A stretch of DNA of 64,000 nt. It comes from CAVTWD01 sp963738325 (GTDB lineage Bacteria; Actinomycetota; Acidimicrobiia; Acidimicrobiales; Ilumatobacteraceae). Each line of letters begins with the position of its first letter. Position 1 is the first letter of the stretch. Positions 43,953 to 55,696 of this stretch are shown here, in pieces. The notes below the pieces were generated by a model. The model was not told where the DNA came from and ran no database searches. It was given only the letters and a program-made list of their open reading frames with translations. Location of the stretch: positions 186,001 to 250,000 of the forward strand of contig CAVTWD010000009.1 of assembly GCA_963738325.1 (NCBI GenBank). The letters run 5' to 3'. Both the position numbers and the translations under genes were made by a program.

Positions 43953-44714
43953 TCAGGCTCGCTTCCGCGCCACCCAGATCTCTTCGCACGGCCAGTTGCG
44001 CGCCCAGGACGGCGGCGCCGCGGGGAAGGTGGTGGTGTCGCCCTCACCCGGGTACAGCTCGATCAGATCCTCGATCTCGAAGCCGTTGGCCCGGAGCAAC
44101 CTCACCATGTCCCCATGGGACAGGTGGAACTCGATGCCAGGGTCGTCGGGCCATTCGAAGCGGTGCATGCCCCGCTGAGGCCGGAGGAGCCGACCGGCGG
44201 CCGGCATGCCGTCCTCGTCGGGCGCGCACAACATGAGCAAGGTCGAGTTGCCGAGGAACACGAGCCGCCCCCCCGGCCGGAGCAGGCGGGCCGCTTCGGG
44301 GATCCAGCGGTAGGGATCGCACCAGATGGCGGCGCCGTACTCGGAGATGGCCACGTCGAACATCGCGCTGCGGAGGGGCACTCGTTCCGCATCCGCGTGC
44401 ACCAGCGGGAAGGCGAGGCCGAAGCGGTGCTGCATGCGCTGCGCCGTGGCCAGCTGCTCGCCCGAGTTGTCGAGCCCGACCGCGGATCTGGCGCCGCGCC
44501 GGAGGAGCCACGCCGAGACGTAGGCGGTGCCGCAGCCGAGCTCGACGACGTCGAGGCCGGTGAGGTCGGGAAGGAGGTGGACCCTCTCCTCCGGAATGCC
44601 GTACACGCCCCACGTCGGCGTGGACGAGGCCCAGTTGCGGACGGCGGCGTCCACGTACGATTCGGCGAGCTCGTCCCAGAGGCCACGATTGCTGCGAACG
44701 TGGTCCTCGCCCAA
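43953..44714 (-). CDS. Class I SAM-dependent methyltransferase
   Basis: A 253-residue protein from TTG 44714 (MGEDHVRSNRGLWDELAESY), with AGGAGG 9 nt upstream inside the end of acs. Motif I is VVELGCGTAYVSAWLL, followed by the acidic residue in AVGLDNSGEQ, motif II-like DVAISEYGAAIWCDPYRWIP and the post-motif ARLLRPGGRLVFLGNS. The fold is UbiE/Methyltransf_11-like. The substrate is unknown. It is 4 nt from the acs stop and probably co-transcribed with it. Confidence 0.82.
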   Translation of the reverse strand: MGEDHVRSNRGLWDELAESYVDAAVRNWASSTPTWGVYGIPEERVHLLPDLTGLDVVELGCGTAYVSAWLLRRGARSAVGLDNSGEQLATAQRMQHRFGLAFPLVHADAERVPLRSAMFDVAISEYGAAIWCDPYRWIPEAARLLRPGGRLVFLGNSTLLMLCAPDEDGMPAAGRLLRPQRGMHRFEWPDDPGIEFHLSHGDMVRLLRANGFEIEDLIELYPGEGDTTTFPAAPPSWARNWPCEEIWVARKRA

Positions 44715-44718
44715 GGGC

Positions 44719-46680
<1,962 letters not shown>

Positions 46681-46816
46681 GGACCTACCCCCCCAATCGC
46701 CTGTGGACGCGTGATCGAGCGTACCCGCACCCCCGGTCGGCCTCGTCGGTCGACCGGAGGGGGGAAGGAGACGCGAGAACTTGTCACAGCGTCCCAAGTC
46801 GAGGCCCCAGGTGCCG

Positions 46817-47926
46817 CTAGCCGACGAGCCAGTGCGCGACGGCGAAGGCGCCGAGACCCGCGGGATCGGTGAGGGCCTCGGCTTCGCGCACGCGGCTGCG
46901 GGCCCGAAGCGCCTCGAGGTCGCCGACCCCACCCCGTTCGGCCCACCTCCGGCGCCCCTCCTCGACCAGGTCCTGCAGGCCGTGGCGCTCGAGGAACGCG
47001 GCCTGGGTCTCGACCAGGGCCGCAGGCGAGAGGTCGAACAACTGGTCGACGGGAACTTCACACGTGATGTCCTGGGTGCCGGGGGCCTCGAGTGGGCTCG
47101 ACCCGGCGGCCTGGTCGCGATAGGTGCGCAGCCACTCGACCTGCGGTCGTGCCGCCAGCTCGCCCGTGGTGGCGAGGTAGTCGAACACCACGACTCGGCC
47201 TCGCTCCAGGCGGTCGAGCGCGTCGCGCAGCCACGCTCGGGCGGCCAGACCGACGGGCACGCGGGCACCCGTGTCGGCGACGGCCGCAACCCGCTCTGCG
47301 ATCTCGCCCACGGCCGGCCGCGCCGGCACGACGACCTCGGCGAGCGTGTCGCCCTCTCCCTGGCCGACCCACACCTCGGCCCACGCCTCGCCGTCCCATT
47401 GGCACAGCGCGAAGGGGAGGTTGTCGAGGAGTTCGTTGGCGATGACCACGCCCTCCGACCGGCTGCTGGGCAGCTCGCCGAGGCTCACGGCCAGGGGTCC
47501 GATGCCGGCTGGTGCCGGCTCGTCCTCGTCACTCTCGACACCGGCGAAGGCCCAGCTCGCGGGCTCGAGGGGGAGGTGCTCGTGGTGGCGGGCCCGCATG
47601 GCCGGCGAGCGGTCGACGAGCACGTAGCGCAAGGCCGGGGCGCACGCGGGCGTCGCGGCCAGCACGGCGCGAGCGAGCGTGCCGGGGCCGGCGCCGGCGT
47701 CGATCACGAAGAACGGGTCAGGTCGGTCGAGCTCGCCCCACCATTCGTCGAGCGCTCCGGCGATGACGGCACCGAACAGCGGCCCTGTTTCGGGCGAGGT
47801 CAGGAAGTCGCCGCGCCGCCCGGGCGAGCCGCCGCTCGTGTAGAAGCCGATGTCGGGCTCGTAGAGTGCCATCTCGACGTAACGCTCGTACGGAAGGGGC
47901 CCGTGGCGACGGACCTGCTCGAGCAC
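46817..47926 (-). CDS. MidA/NDUFAF7-type SAM methyltransferase (DUF185)
   Basis: A 369-residue protein from GTG 47926. The N-terminus GPLPYERYVEMALYEPDIGF and YTSGGSPGRRGDFLTSPETG is the hallmark of the family, followed by motif I (VIDAGAGPGTLARAVL) and the conserved VVIANELLDNLPF. The mitochondrial member NDUFAF7 dimethylates an arginine of the complex I subunit NDUFS2 (NuoD homologue) and is needed for assembly. This gene begins 23 nt after nuoN1 on the same strand, so it is probably the last gene of the nuo operon, which suggests the same substrate here. Confidence 0.88.
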   Translation of the reverse strand: MLEQVRRHGPLPYERYVEMALYEPDIGFYTSGGSPGRRGDFLTSPETGPLFGAVIAGALDEWWGELDRPDPFFVIDAGAGPGTLARAVLAATPACAPALRYVLVDRSPAMRARHHEHLPLEPASWAFAGVESDEDEPAPAGIGPLAVSLGELPSSRSEGVVIANELLDNLPFALCQWDGEAWAEVWVGQGEGDTLAEVVVPARPAVGEIAERVAAVADTGARVPVGLAARAWLRDALDRLERGRVVVFDYLATTGELAARPQVEWLRTYRDQAAGSSPLEAPGTQDITCEVPVDQLFDLSPAALVETQAAFLERHGLQDLVEEGRRRWAERGGVGDLEALRARSRVREAEALTDPAGLGAFAVAHWLVG

Positions 47927-47949
47927 CCGGCTCGTGAGATCAGCCGTGG

Positions 47950-49458
47950 CTACTGCCCGGCCGAGACGAGCGTGGTGAAGTCGCCGAAGTGCAGCACCAA
48001 GTTGGGCAGGATCCCGATGACCACCGTGGCCACCGCGGTGATGGCCAAGGCGGCGGTAAGCGACTGCGGCACGATCACGGTCGTCGTGTCACCGTCGGGT
48101 ACCGGTTCCATCCACATCTTCCTCGCCACGTTGGCGTAGTAGTACAAGGCGATCACCGAGTTGAACGCACCGATGACCGCCAACGTCACGGCCCAGCCGC
48201 CCCCCGACGACAGCAGCGCGTTGAAGACGGAGAACTTGGCGATCCACCCGCCGAGCGGCGGCACGCCGGCCAGCGAGAACAGGAAGATCGTCATGAGCAC
48301 GGTGAGCCCGGGCGCGTAGGTGAACAGCCCGCCATAGCTGTCGATCTCACCCGAGTGCGTCTTGCGGGACACGGCGATGACCACCGCGAAGGCGCCGAGG
48401 TTCATGGCCGCGTAGACGATCAGGTACGTGACGACGGCGGTGAGGGCCTGGCGGTTGGCGGTGGCGCTGTTGCCGACGACCGCCAGCGGCATGAGGATGA
48501 AGCCCCCCTGCGCGATCGACGAGTAGGCGAGCAGCCGCACGATGTTGCGCTGACGCAGGGCCACCAGGTTGCCGACCGTCATGGTGAGCGCCGAGAGCAC
48601 CCAGAACAGCGGCTGCCAGACATCTTTGGCCGAGTAGAAGCCCACGAACACGAGGGTGACCAGGGCGACGAAGCCCGCCGCCTTCGAGGCGACCGACAAG
48701 AACGCGGTGACCGGCGTGGGCGCGCCCTCGTAGGTGTCCGGGGCCCAGGTGTGGAAGGGCACCGCGGAGACCTTGAAGGCGAAACCGACCACGACGAACA
48801 CGATGGCCAGCACGATGATCGGCGCGTTTCCCGCGCTACGGAGACCTGGGGCCATCCCGGACAGCAAGGTCGTGTTGGTCACGCCGTAGAGGAGCGACAT
48901 CCCGTAGAGCATCACCGCCGACGAGAACACGCCGAGCAGGAAGTACTTCACGCCGGCCTCGTTGCTCTTGGGGTCGCGCTTGCGCCAGGCCGCGAGCATG
49001 TAGGCCGGGATGGACAGGAGCTCCAGGGCGATGAAGATGCCCACCAGGTCGCGCGCCGACGCCATCATGACCATGCCGAGGAGTGACGAGAGGAGCAGGA
49101 AGTAGTACTCCCCCTGGTAGTAGTCGCCCTCCTCGATGTAGTTCGTGGAGATGAGGATGACGACGTAACCGGTGAGGATGAAGAGGCCCTTCAGCACGAG
49201 GGAGAAGTCGTCGACCACGTAGCGCCCACCGAACATGCTGCGCACGCCCACATCGCTCAGCCCCAGTGTCACCACGGGGATGAAGGCCGCCAGCAGACCC
49301 ACCCCGGCCACGGTCGACAGGAGCCACTTGGAGCGCTCCGGGGTGAACAGGTCGATGACCAGCACGGCGCAGACCGCCGCGGCCAGGATCAACTCGGGTG
49401 CGAGCCCGTAGTAGTCGATCGTCGGCTGCGTGAAGGCCTGCGCCAGGACCGGTGTCAT
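47950..49458 (-). CDS. nuoN: NADH-quinone oxidoreductase subunit N, copy 1
   Basis: A 502-residue antiporter-like membrane subunit with about 14 helices. It contains the conserved region FAFKVSAVPFHTWAPDTYEG and APTPVTAFLSVASKAAGF, with the key lysines of the proton path. The ATG overlaps the nuoM stop as ATGA. It is followed closely by the MidA-type gene. Confidence 0.95.
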   Translation of the reverse strand: MTPVLAQAFTQPTIDYYGLAPELILAAAVCAVLVIDLFTPERSKWLLSTVAGVGLLAAFIPVVTLGLSDVGVRSMFGGRYVVDDFSLVLKGLFILTGYVVILISTNYIEEGDYYQGEYYFLLLSSLLGMVMMASARDLVGIFIALELLSIPAYMLAAWRKRDPKSNEAGVKYFLLGVFSSAVMLYGMSLLYGVTNTTLLSGMAPGLRSAGNAPIIVLAIVFVVVGFAFKVSAVPFHTWAPDTYEGAPTPVTAFLSVASKAAGFVALVTLVFVGFYSAKDVWQPLFWVLSALTMTVGNLVALRQRNIVRLLAYSSIAQGGFILMPLAVVGNSATANRQALTAVVTYLIVYAAMNLGAFAVVIAVSRKTHSGEIDSYGGLFTYAPGLTVLMTIFLFSLAGVPPLGGWIAKFSVFNALLSSGGGWAVTLAVIGAFNSVIALYYYANVARKMWMEPVPDGDTTTVIVPQSLTAALAITAVATVVIGILPNLVLHFGDFTTLVSAGQ

Positions 49459-50993
49459 CCGGTCTTCCCGAGCGCCTGGAGCGCGACGCCGACGGCGGGG
49501 TCCATCACCTTGAACAGGATGTTCGGCGCGAGTCCGAGCACGAGGATGGCGATGAGCATCGGCGTCCACGCCGTCCACTCGAAGGCGTTGACGTCGCCGA
49601 TGCGTTGATGCGCGAACTCGGGAGTCGGCTCCCCGAAGGCGGTGCGCTGGTAGAGCCAGAGCAGGTAGCCGGCGGCCAGGACGGTACCGACCGCGGCGAT
49701 CACCATGAACGTTCGGAACGTCGCTTCGGAGAGACCGAGGGCGGGGCTGTAAGACGACAGGATGGCGAGGAACTCGCCCCAGAACCCGGCGAGCCCCGGC
49801 AAGCCGAGGGAGGCCATGGCGCAGAAGCCGAGGATCCAACCGAGGTGCGGGATCTGCTTGAGCACGCCCCCGATGCGCCGGATCTCGAGCGTGTGGTACC
49901 GCTCCTTCACCGAACCGGCCAGGAAGAAGAGCATGCCCGTGATGAGGCCGTGGGCCACCATCCCGAAGATGGCCGCGTTGAAGCCGAAGGTGGTCAACGT
50001 CGAGATCCCGAGCATGACGAAGCCCATGTGGGCAACGGAGGAGAAGGCGATGAGCCGCTTCATGTCCGTCTGGGCGAGGCAACACAGGGCGCCGTAGATG
50101 ATGCCGACGATCGCCAGGAGGCCGATCCAGGGCGCCCAGTCCTTGGCCGCCTCCGGCAGGATCGGGATGGCGACGCGTATGAAGCCGTAGGCGCCGAGCT
50201 TCAGCATGACGGCGGCGAGGATCACCGAGCCGACGGTGGGGGCCTCCGTGTGCGCGTCGGGGAGCCAGGTGTGGAACGGGAACATCGGCACCTTGATGGC
50301 GAACCCGATGAACATCCCTCCGAAGATCAGGAGCTGGGTGGTCTGCGAGATCCCGCTGGTGGGGACGAGCCTCGCCAGCTCGGTGATCGAGAAGGTGACG
50401 CCACCAGTCTGGAAGTAGAGAGCCAGGAAGGACAGCAGCATCAACGCCGAGCCGAACAGCGTGTAGAGGAAGAACTTGATGGACGCGTACTGGCGGTGCT
50501 CGCCTCCCCAGACGCCGATGATGAAGTACATCGGCAGGAGGACCACCTCGAAGAAGACGAAGAACAGGATGAGGTCCTGCGCCACGAAGGTGCCGGTCAG
50601 CCCGACCTCGAGAATGAGGATGAGGATGAGGAGGGCCTTGGGGTTGCCGGGTTCGGGGATGTGGTCGAGCGAGTAGATGACGACCACCACGCTGATGAAC
50701 ATGGTGAGGGCCACCAGCGGGAGGCTCATGCCGTCGAGGCCGAGGATGTACCGGCTGTGGATCACGTTGATCCACGGCCTGTTGACGTAGAACTGCAACT
50801 GTCCGGCGCGGTCGTAGTCGAAGTCAGCCCAGAGGAAGACCCCGACGGCGGCCGTGGCGAGCGTCGTCAGCAGCGCGACTGCCTTGTGCGCCTCCTCCTC
50901 GGCCCGTGGGATGAACAGCATCACGGCGACACCCGCCAGGGGCAGGAACACCGCGACGCTGAGCGCCCAGTTGTTGTGCGAGATCGGGATCAA
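49455..50993 (-). CDS. nuoM: NADH-quinone oxidoreductase subunit M, copy 1
   Basis: A 512-residue antiporter-like subunit. The Glu of helix 5 (EVVLLPMYFIIGVWGG) and the Lys/His region AIKVPMFPFHTWLPDAHTEA, both needed for proton pumping, are present. It starts with TTG 50993, preceded by AGGAG 9 nt upstream, 12 nt after nuoL. The length is typical. Confidence 0.95.
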   Translation of the reverse strand: MIPISHNNWALSVAVFLPLAGVAVMLFIPRAEEEAHKAVALLTTLATAAVGVFLWADFDYDRAGQLQFYVNRPWINVIHSRYILGLDGMSLPLVALTMFISVVVVIYSLDHIPEPGNPKALLILILILEVGLTGTFVAQDLILFFVFFEVVLLPMYFIIGVWGGEHRQYASIKFFLYTLFGSALMLLSFLALYFQTGGVTFSITELARLVPTSGISQTTQLLIFGGMFIGFAIKVPMFPFHTWLPDAHTEAPTVGSVILAAVMLKLGAYGFIRVAIPILPEAAKDWAPWIGLLAIVGIIYGALCCLAQTDMKRLIAFSSVAHMGFVMLGISTLTTFGFNAAIFGMVAHGLITGMLFFLAGSVKERYHTLEIRRIGGVLKQIPHLGWILGFCAMASLGLPGLAGFWGEFLAILSSYSPALGLSEATFRTFMVIAAVGTVLAAGYLLWLYQRTAFGEPTPEFAHQRIGDVNAFEWTAWTPMLIAILVLGLAPNILFKVMDPAVGVALQALGKTG

Positions 50994-51005
50994 ATTCCTC
51001 AGCTC

Positions 51006-53369
51006 CTAGAGGACGATGACGAGGATGAGGACGGCGATGGCGGCGGCCGCGAAGAGCAGCGCTCCGTACTGCTGCACCTTGCCGGTCTGCACGGTGCGCA
51101 GCCCGGTTCCGGACTCCTCGGCGAGGAAGCCGGCACCGTTCACCGCTCCGTCGACCACGGTCTGGTCGATGTTCTTGTAGACCCAACGCCCTGCCAACTT
51201 CCCGCCGATGCCCACCGCGTTCACCGCGCCGTCGATGACCCGCTGGTTGAGCCAGTTGGAGGCGGTCGCGATGGGGCTGGAGATGGCGTGGACGATGACC
51301 TTCTCGTAGAGGTCATCGAGGTAGTACTTGTTCTCGAGGAACACGTACCCGGCATGAGCGGCGCGGTTGCGGGTGGTGAGGCCGCGCAGGCTGGCAAAGT
51401 CGTTCTGGTAGAGCCACGCGGTCACGGCGACGGCTACGAGCGCAAGGCCGACCGACACGAGCGCTCCGACGACGCTGAAGGGTGCGTGCTCGACGGTGGG
51501 GAAGAAGGCGCGCGGCTCGACCCAGTCGAGGAACTTCTCGTAGGTGACGATGCTCCAGCTCATGTTGAGCCATCCCGCCACCACGGAGAGCACGGCCAGG
51601 ATGATGAGCGGCACGGTGAGGATCGGCGGCGACTCGTGCGGCTCCACGTGCTCGTCGTGGGCATCGTGGGCGTGCGCGGCGGTGGCCGTCATGGCATGGC
51701 CGCCGTGCGTGTCGATCTCGGCGGCGAGCTCGGCCGCCTCTCGCCCGAGGACGGGTCCCGCGGGAGTCTCGACGACGGCGACGCCATGGCCACCCGTGGC
51801 GGCCAGCTCCGCCGCCTCGGCGTCGATGTCCTCACCGATCGGCTCGTAGCCGAGCTCACCGACATCCGGCTCGTGGCGGCCGCCGCGGTACTCCCCGAAG
51901 AAGGTGAGGTACACGCAGCGGGTCATGTACGCGGCCGTCAGGAAGGCGCCCACGAACCCCACGATCATGAAGGCCGTGTAGCCGTCGTGCCCGGCGTTGG
52001 TGATGATCTCGTCTTTCGACCAGAAGCCGGCCAGCGGGAAGATGCCCATGAGCGCGGCCGTCCCGATGAGGAACGTCACGAACGTGATGGGCATGTACTT
52101 GCGCAGCCCACCCATGTCGGACTTCATGTCGAAGGAGTGGTGCGAGCCCGAGTGGCTGATGGAGCCGGCACCGAGGAACAGCAGCGCCTTGAAGAAGGCG
52201 TGGGTGAAGAGATGGAAGACCGCCGCCGTCCATGCCCCCACCCCGAGGCCCATCACCATGTAGCCGAGCTGGCTGACCGTGGAGTACGCGAGCACCCGTT
52301 TGATGTCACGCTGCACGAAGGCCAGCAGGGCGGCGATGACGAGCGTGATGCCACCGATCAACGCCATCGGGTTCAAGCCGCCGGCATGGATGCTGAAGCC
52401 CTCCCAGAACACCGGGTAGAGCCGGGCGCCGAGGTAGACGCCGGCCACGACCATGGTCGCGGCGTGGATGAGCGCCGACACCGGGGTCGGGCCGGCCATG
52501 GCGTCGGGAAGCCAGGTGTGCAAGGGGAACTGACCACTCTTGCCGATGATGGCGAGCAGCAGCGTCAACGCCGCCCAGAGGACGAGCGTGTGCGAGACGC
52601 CGGGGGTGAGGGCCCACTGGCTGATGGCGGTGATCGAGAAGCTCTGCGCCCCCCAGAAGGTGATGACGATGCCGAGGATGAGCCCGATGTCCCCGGTGCG
52701 GGTGGTCCAGAACGCCTTCAGGGCCGCGTTGGAGTTCTGCTTCTCCTCCCACCAGTGCCCGATCAGCATGAACGAGCAGACGCTCGTGATCTCCCAGCCG
52801 AGCAGCAGTTGCAGCATGTTCTCGGCGAGTACGAGGTTGAGCATGCCGCCGGCGAACAGCGTGAGCGCGGCGAAGTAGTGGGTGTAGCGCACGTCGCCGC
52901 GCATGTACTCGATGCTGAAGATCTGCACGAGCAGGGCGACGATGCTGACGACGAGCAGCACGGCGACGGACAACCCGTCGATGTGGCTGCCGATGGCGAA
53001 CTTGACACCACCCGACTGCCACCACGTCCAGGTGCGGATGACTGGCTCGACCGCGGCGCGGCTCTCCTCCGCGCGCGGTATCACCGACTGACCGATGCTG
53101 TGCAGGAAGCCGAGTGCCCCTTCGCCGCCCCCGGCGTCTTGGACCCGGCTGATCCACTGGATGGCGGTGCCGAGCGCCAGCACGAACGAAGCGCCGACCG
53201 TCGCCACGCCGATCTCGCTGCCGCCGCGCGGCAGGCGCTTGCCGAACAGCAGGATGGCCAGCCAGCCCAGGCAGGGGATGCTGGGGATGAGCCAGGCGTG
53301 CGTGAGGAACCAGCCCGCGCTCTGCTGGGTCAGCGTGGTCGCTTCGGCGGCGAGCACCATGGCGCGCAT
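51006..53369 (-). CDS. nuoL: NADH-quinone oxidoreductase subunit L, copy 1, long form
   Basis: A 787-residue subunit, longer than the common 610-660. The antiporter core has LLLGWEITSVCSFMLIGHWW, IGKSGQFPLHTWLPDAMAGP and the long lateral helix near the C-terminus. Between helices near residues 550-610 there is an added loop rich in Glu/Ala/His (for example HGGHAMTATAAHAHDAHDEH), which could bind metal. The ATG 53369 overlaps the nuoK stop (TGATG). The C-terminal helix that runs along the arm is present. Confidence 0.94.
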   Translation of the reverse strand: MRAMVLAAEATTLTQQSAGWFLTHAWLIPSIPCLGWLAILLFGKRLPRGGSEIGVATVGASFVLALGTAIQWISRVQDAGGGEGALGFLHSIGQSVIPRAEESRAAVEPVIRTWTWWQSGGVKFAIGSHIDGLSVAVLLVVSIVALLVQIFSIEYMRGDVRYTHYFAALTLFAGGMLNLVLAENMLQLLLGWEITSVCSFMLIGHWWEEKQNSNAALKAFWTTRTGDIGLILGIVITFWGAQSFSITAISQWALTPGVSHTLVLWAALTLLLAIIGKSGQFPLHTWLPDAMAGPTPVSALIHAATMVVAGVYLGARLYPVFWEGFSIHAGGLNPMALIGGITLVIAALLAFVQRDIKRVLAYSTVSQLGYMVMGLGVGAWTAAVFHLFTHAFFKALLFLGAGSISHSGSHHSFDMKSDMGGLRKYMPITFVTFLIGTAALMGIFPLAGFWSKDEIITNAGHDGYTAFMIVGFVGAFLTAAYMTRCVYLTFFGEYRGGRHEPDVGELGYEPIGEDIDAEAAELAATGGHGVAVVETPAGPVLGREAAELAAEIDTHGGHAMTATAAHAHDAHDEHVEPHESPPILTVPLIILAVLSVVAGWLNMSWSIVTYEKFLDWVEPRAFFPTVEHAPFSVVGALVSVGLALVAVAVTAWLYQNDFASLRGLTTRNRAAHAGYVFLENKYYLDDLYEKVIVHAISSPIATASNWLNQRVIDGAVNAVGIGGKLAGRWVYKNIDQTVVDGAVNGAGFLAEESGTGLRTVQTGKVQQYGALLFAAAAIAVLILVIVL

Positions 53370-53668
53370 CAACCTTTCATGGCGCTCAGCTCGTCGAGCG
53401 CGATCGTCCGGCGGTTGCGATAGATGAGCAGCACCATGGCGAGGCCGACGCCGACCTCCGCGGCGGCCACGGCGATCACGAACAGGGCGAACACCTGCCC
53501 GTCGACGCTGCCGTTGCGCAGGGCGAAGGCGATGAGATTGATGTTGACCGAGTTCAGGATCAGCTCGATCGACATCAGGACGAGCACGGCGTTCTTCCGC
53601 GCCAGCACGCCGTAGACGCCGATGCTGAACAGGACCGCCCCGAGCAGGAGGAACTGGTTCACGAGCAT
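53369..53668 (-). CDS. nuoK: NADH-quinone oxidoreductase subunit K
   Basis: A 99-residue three-helix subunit of normal length. The two membrane glutamates of the proton channel are seen in LMSIELILNSVNINLIAF and AAAEVGVGLAMVLLIYR. It lies between nuoJ (6 nt upstream) and nuoL, the standard order. Confidence 0.96.
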   Translation of the reverse strand: MLVNQFLLLGAVLFSIGVYGVLARKNAVLVLMSIELILNSVNINLIAFALRNGSVDGQVFALFVIAVAAAEVGVGLAMVLLIYRNRRTIALDELSAMKG

Positions 53669-53674
53669 GGTCGC

Positions 53675-54169
53675 CTAATCCCTACGGGCGAGAACGATGG
53701 CGCCGACGATGGCGGCGAGGAGGACGAACGAGAGCGCCCAGAACGGGATGAGGTAGGGGCCGAAGATGGAATCGCTCACCTGCTGGGTGGTGGTGGGCAC
53801 GGCGTTGTCAGGCAGCTTCTGCGCGTGGAAGGCGTCGATCAGCGCGTACGCAAGCGTGCCGAGCATGAGGAGGCCGACAAAGGCGCCGAGCGCCCAGTAC
53901 CGGTTGTTCAGGTCACTCTGGCGGCCGATCTTCGAGCGGGTGAGCATCGTGCCGAACAGGAACAGGACCATCACCGCCCCGATGTAGAGCAGCACCTGCG
54001 TGACGGCGACGAACTCGGCCGCCAGCAGGATGTACTGCGCCGCCGCGCCACCCAGGACCACGACGAGCCAGAGGGCGGCGTGGACGACGTTGTTGGTGGT
54101 GACGACTCGGATCGCGCTCACGACCATCATCGCGGCGATGATGCCGAAGGCGATGTTCTGGGCGACCAT
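53675..54169 (-). CDS. nuoJ: NADH-quinone oxidoreductase subunit J
   Basis: A 164-residue five-helix subunit. The conserved helix 3 region QVLLYIGAVMVLFLFGTML, which contains the pi-bulge used in coupling, is present. It begins 3 nt after nuoI and ends 6 nt before nuoK. Confidence 0.95.
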   Translation of the reverse strand: MVAQNIAFGIIAAMMVVSAIRVVTTNNVVHAALWLVVVLGGAAAQYILLAAEFVAVTQVLLYIGAVMVLFLFGTMLTRSKIGRQSDLNNRYWALGAFVGLLMLGTLAYALIDAFHAQKLPDNAVPTTTQQVSDSIFGPYLIPFWALSFVLLAAIVGAIVLARRD

Positions 54170-54172
54170 GCT

Positions 54173-54661
54173 CTACTTCTTGCCCTTTTGGGCTCCGGCC
54201 TCGAGCTCGGGGTACTCGGGCACGGTCTCCATCCACTCCCCGAGCTTCTCCTTGTCGTGCAAGAGGTCGGCGATGCGCGGCTCGGAGTACTCGTACTCCG
54301 GGCTCCAGAACAGGGCGTCGAAGGGGCAGACCTCGACGCAGATGCCGCAGTACATGCACAACGCGTAGTCGATGTCGAAGCGATCGAGGGCGTTGACGGT
54401 ACGGGGCTTGCCGCCCGGGCGGCGGGGCGGGGCCTTCTGCTTGTGTCCCTCGATGTAGATGCACCAGTCCGGGCAGGACCTGGCGCAGAGCATGCAGACC
54501 GTGCAGTTCTCCTCGCGGAGGGCGATGACGCCGCGGGCGCGGAGGGGCGGCGCCTCCTTCTCGTGGGGGTACTGGACGGTGGCAGGACCGTGCGTCACCG
54601 TCCGCGCCATCGTGCGCAGGGTCACGCCCAGGCCTTTGATCAGTCCGGGAACGGCAGGCAC
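54173..54661 (-). CDS. nuoI: NADH-quinone oxidoreductase subunit I
   Basis: A 162-residue ferredoxin-like subunit with both [4Fe-4S] sites: CTVCMLCARSCP and CMYCGICVEVCP (clusters N6a/N6b). It passes electrons towards NuoB. It starts at GTG 54661 directly after the nuoH stop. The C-terminal Lys-rich end is a normal variation. Confidence 0.96.
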   Translation of the reverse strand: MPAVPGLIKGLGVTLRTMARTVTHGPATVQYPHEKEAPPLRARGVIALREENCTVCMLCARSCPDWCIYIEGHKQKAPPRRPGGKPRTVNALDRFDIDYALCMYCGICVEVCPFDALFWSPEYEYSEPRIADLLHDKEKLGEWMETVPEYPELEAGAQKGKK

Positions 54662-55696
54662 TCAGAACACCACCTTGAAGACGGCGGTCACCATGATGTT
54701 CACCAGGGCGAGGGGGATCAGGAACTTCCAGGCCACCTGCTGCAGCTGGTCCTCTCGGAAGCGCGGGTAGGTGAAGCGGAACCAGAAGATCAAGAAGGCG
54801 ACCATCATGATCTTGGCGAAGAGGATGAACGGGCCGAACAGGTTCATCCACGAGTCGTCGAAGGGCACCCAGGCCGTCGGCACGGCCCAGCCTCCGAGGA
54901 ACAACGTGGCCGCGATGGCGGCGAAGGCGCCGGCCGTGGCGAACTCGCCGATGAAGAAGAGCAGGAACCGCAGCCCGCTGTACTCCGTCATGTAGCCGGT
55001 GACCAGCTCGCTCTCGGCGATCGGCATGTCGAAGGGGGTCTGGGTGAGCTCGGCCTGGGTCGCCACTAAGAAGATGAGGAAGCCGACGAACTGGGTGAGG
55101 ACGTAGGGGTTGCCGAAGAAGTCGAACCCGAAAATGGCTCCGTTGGCCTGGGCGAACACGATCTGCTGCATGTTGAGCGTGCTGGCCTGGATGATCACCC
55201 CGACCACCGCCAGCACGAGTGGCAGCTCGTAGGCGATCAGCTGCCCGGCGGCGCGCAGCCCGCCCATCAGCGAGTACTTGTTGGCCGACGCCCAACCGGC
55301 CACGAGGATGCCGAGCACGGACACCGACGACACCGCCAGCGCGAAGAAGATCCCTGTGTCGAGGTCCGCGAACCACGCGTGGGGCCCGAAGGGGACGACC
55401 ACGTAGACGAGGAACGCGTCGATGATCACGATGAACGGAGCCAGCGCGAACAGACGCCGGTCGGCCCGGTTGGGGAAGACGTCCTCCTTCTGGACGAACT
55501 TCCCGACCTCGGCGAGGAGCTGCATGGTGCCGTAGGGGCCCGCCTCCATCGGACCGAGCCGGCTCTGCATGAAGCTCATCATCTTGAACAGGAAGATGTA
55601 GACGAAGGTGCCCGCCGGCAGCAGGAGGGCGACCATCACGCCGATGACGCGGACGATCGTCTGCTGCCAGTAGGCGAGGTCGATGCCGAGGATCAT
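54662..55696 (-). CDS. nuoH: NADH-quinone oxidoreductase subunit H
   Basis: A 344-residue membrane subunit next to the quinone site, with conserved loops EVGKFVQKEDVFPNRADR and TQTPFDMPIAESELVTGY (the acidic quinone-site loop). Length and order are normal except that nuoE, F and G, usually upstream, are missing; the preceding frame is the 81-codon repeat frame whose TGA overlaps this ATG (TGATG). Confidence 0.96.
   Translation of the reverse strand: MILGIDLAYWQQTIVRVIGVMVALLLPAGTFVYIFLFKMMSFMQSRLGPMEAGPYGTMQLLAEVGKFVQKEDVFPNRADRRLFALAPFIVIIDAFLVYVVVPFGPHAWFADLDTGIFFALAVSSVSVLGILVAGWASANKYSLMGGLRAAGQLIAYELPLVLAVVGVIIQASTLNMQQIVFAQANGAIFGFDFFGNPYVLTQFVGFLIFLVATQAELTQTPFDMPIAESELVTGYMTEYSGLRFLLFFIGEFATAGAFAAIAATLFLGGWAVPTAWVPFDDSWMNLFGPFILFAKIMMVAFLIFWFRFTYPRFREDQLQQVAWKFLIPLALVNIMVTAVFKVVF

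Noticed and set aside
49452..53423. A 1323-codon open frame on the plus strand opposite nuoL, nuoM and nuoK
   Set aside because: It is antisense to conserved genes, has the Glu/Asp/His/Arg-rich composition typical of the reverse strand of high-GC coding DNA, and shows no domain features. Similar long plus-strand frames opposite rpoB, rpoC and fusA were dropped for the same reason.
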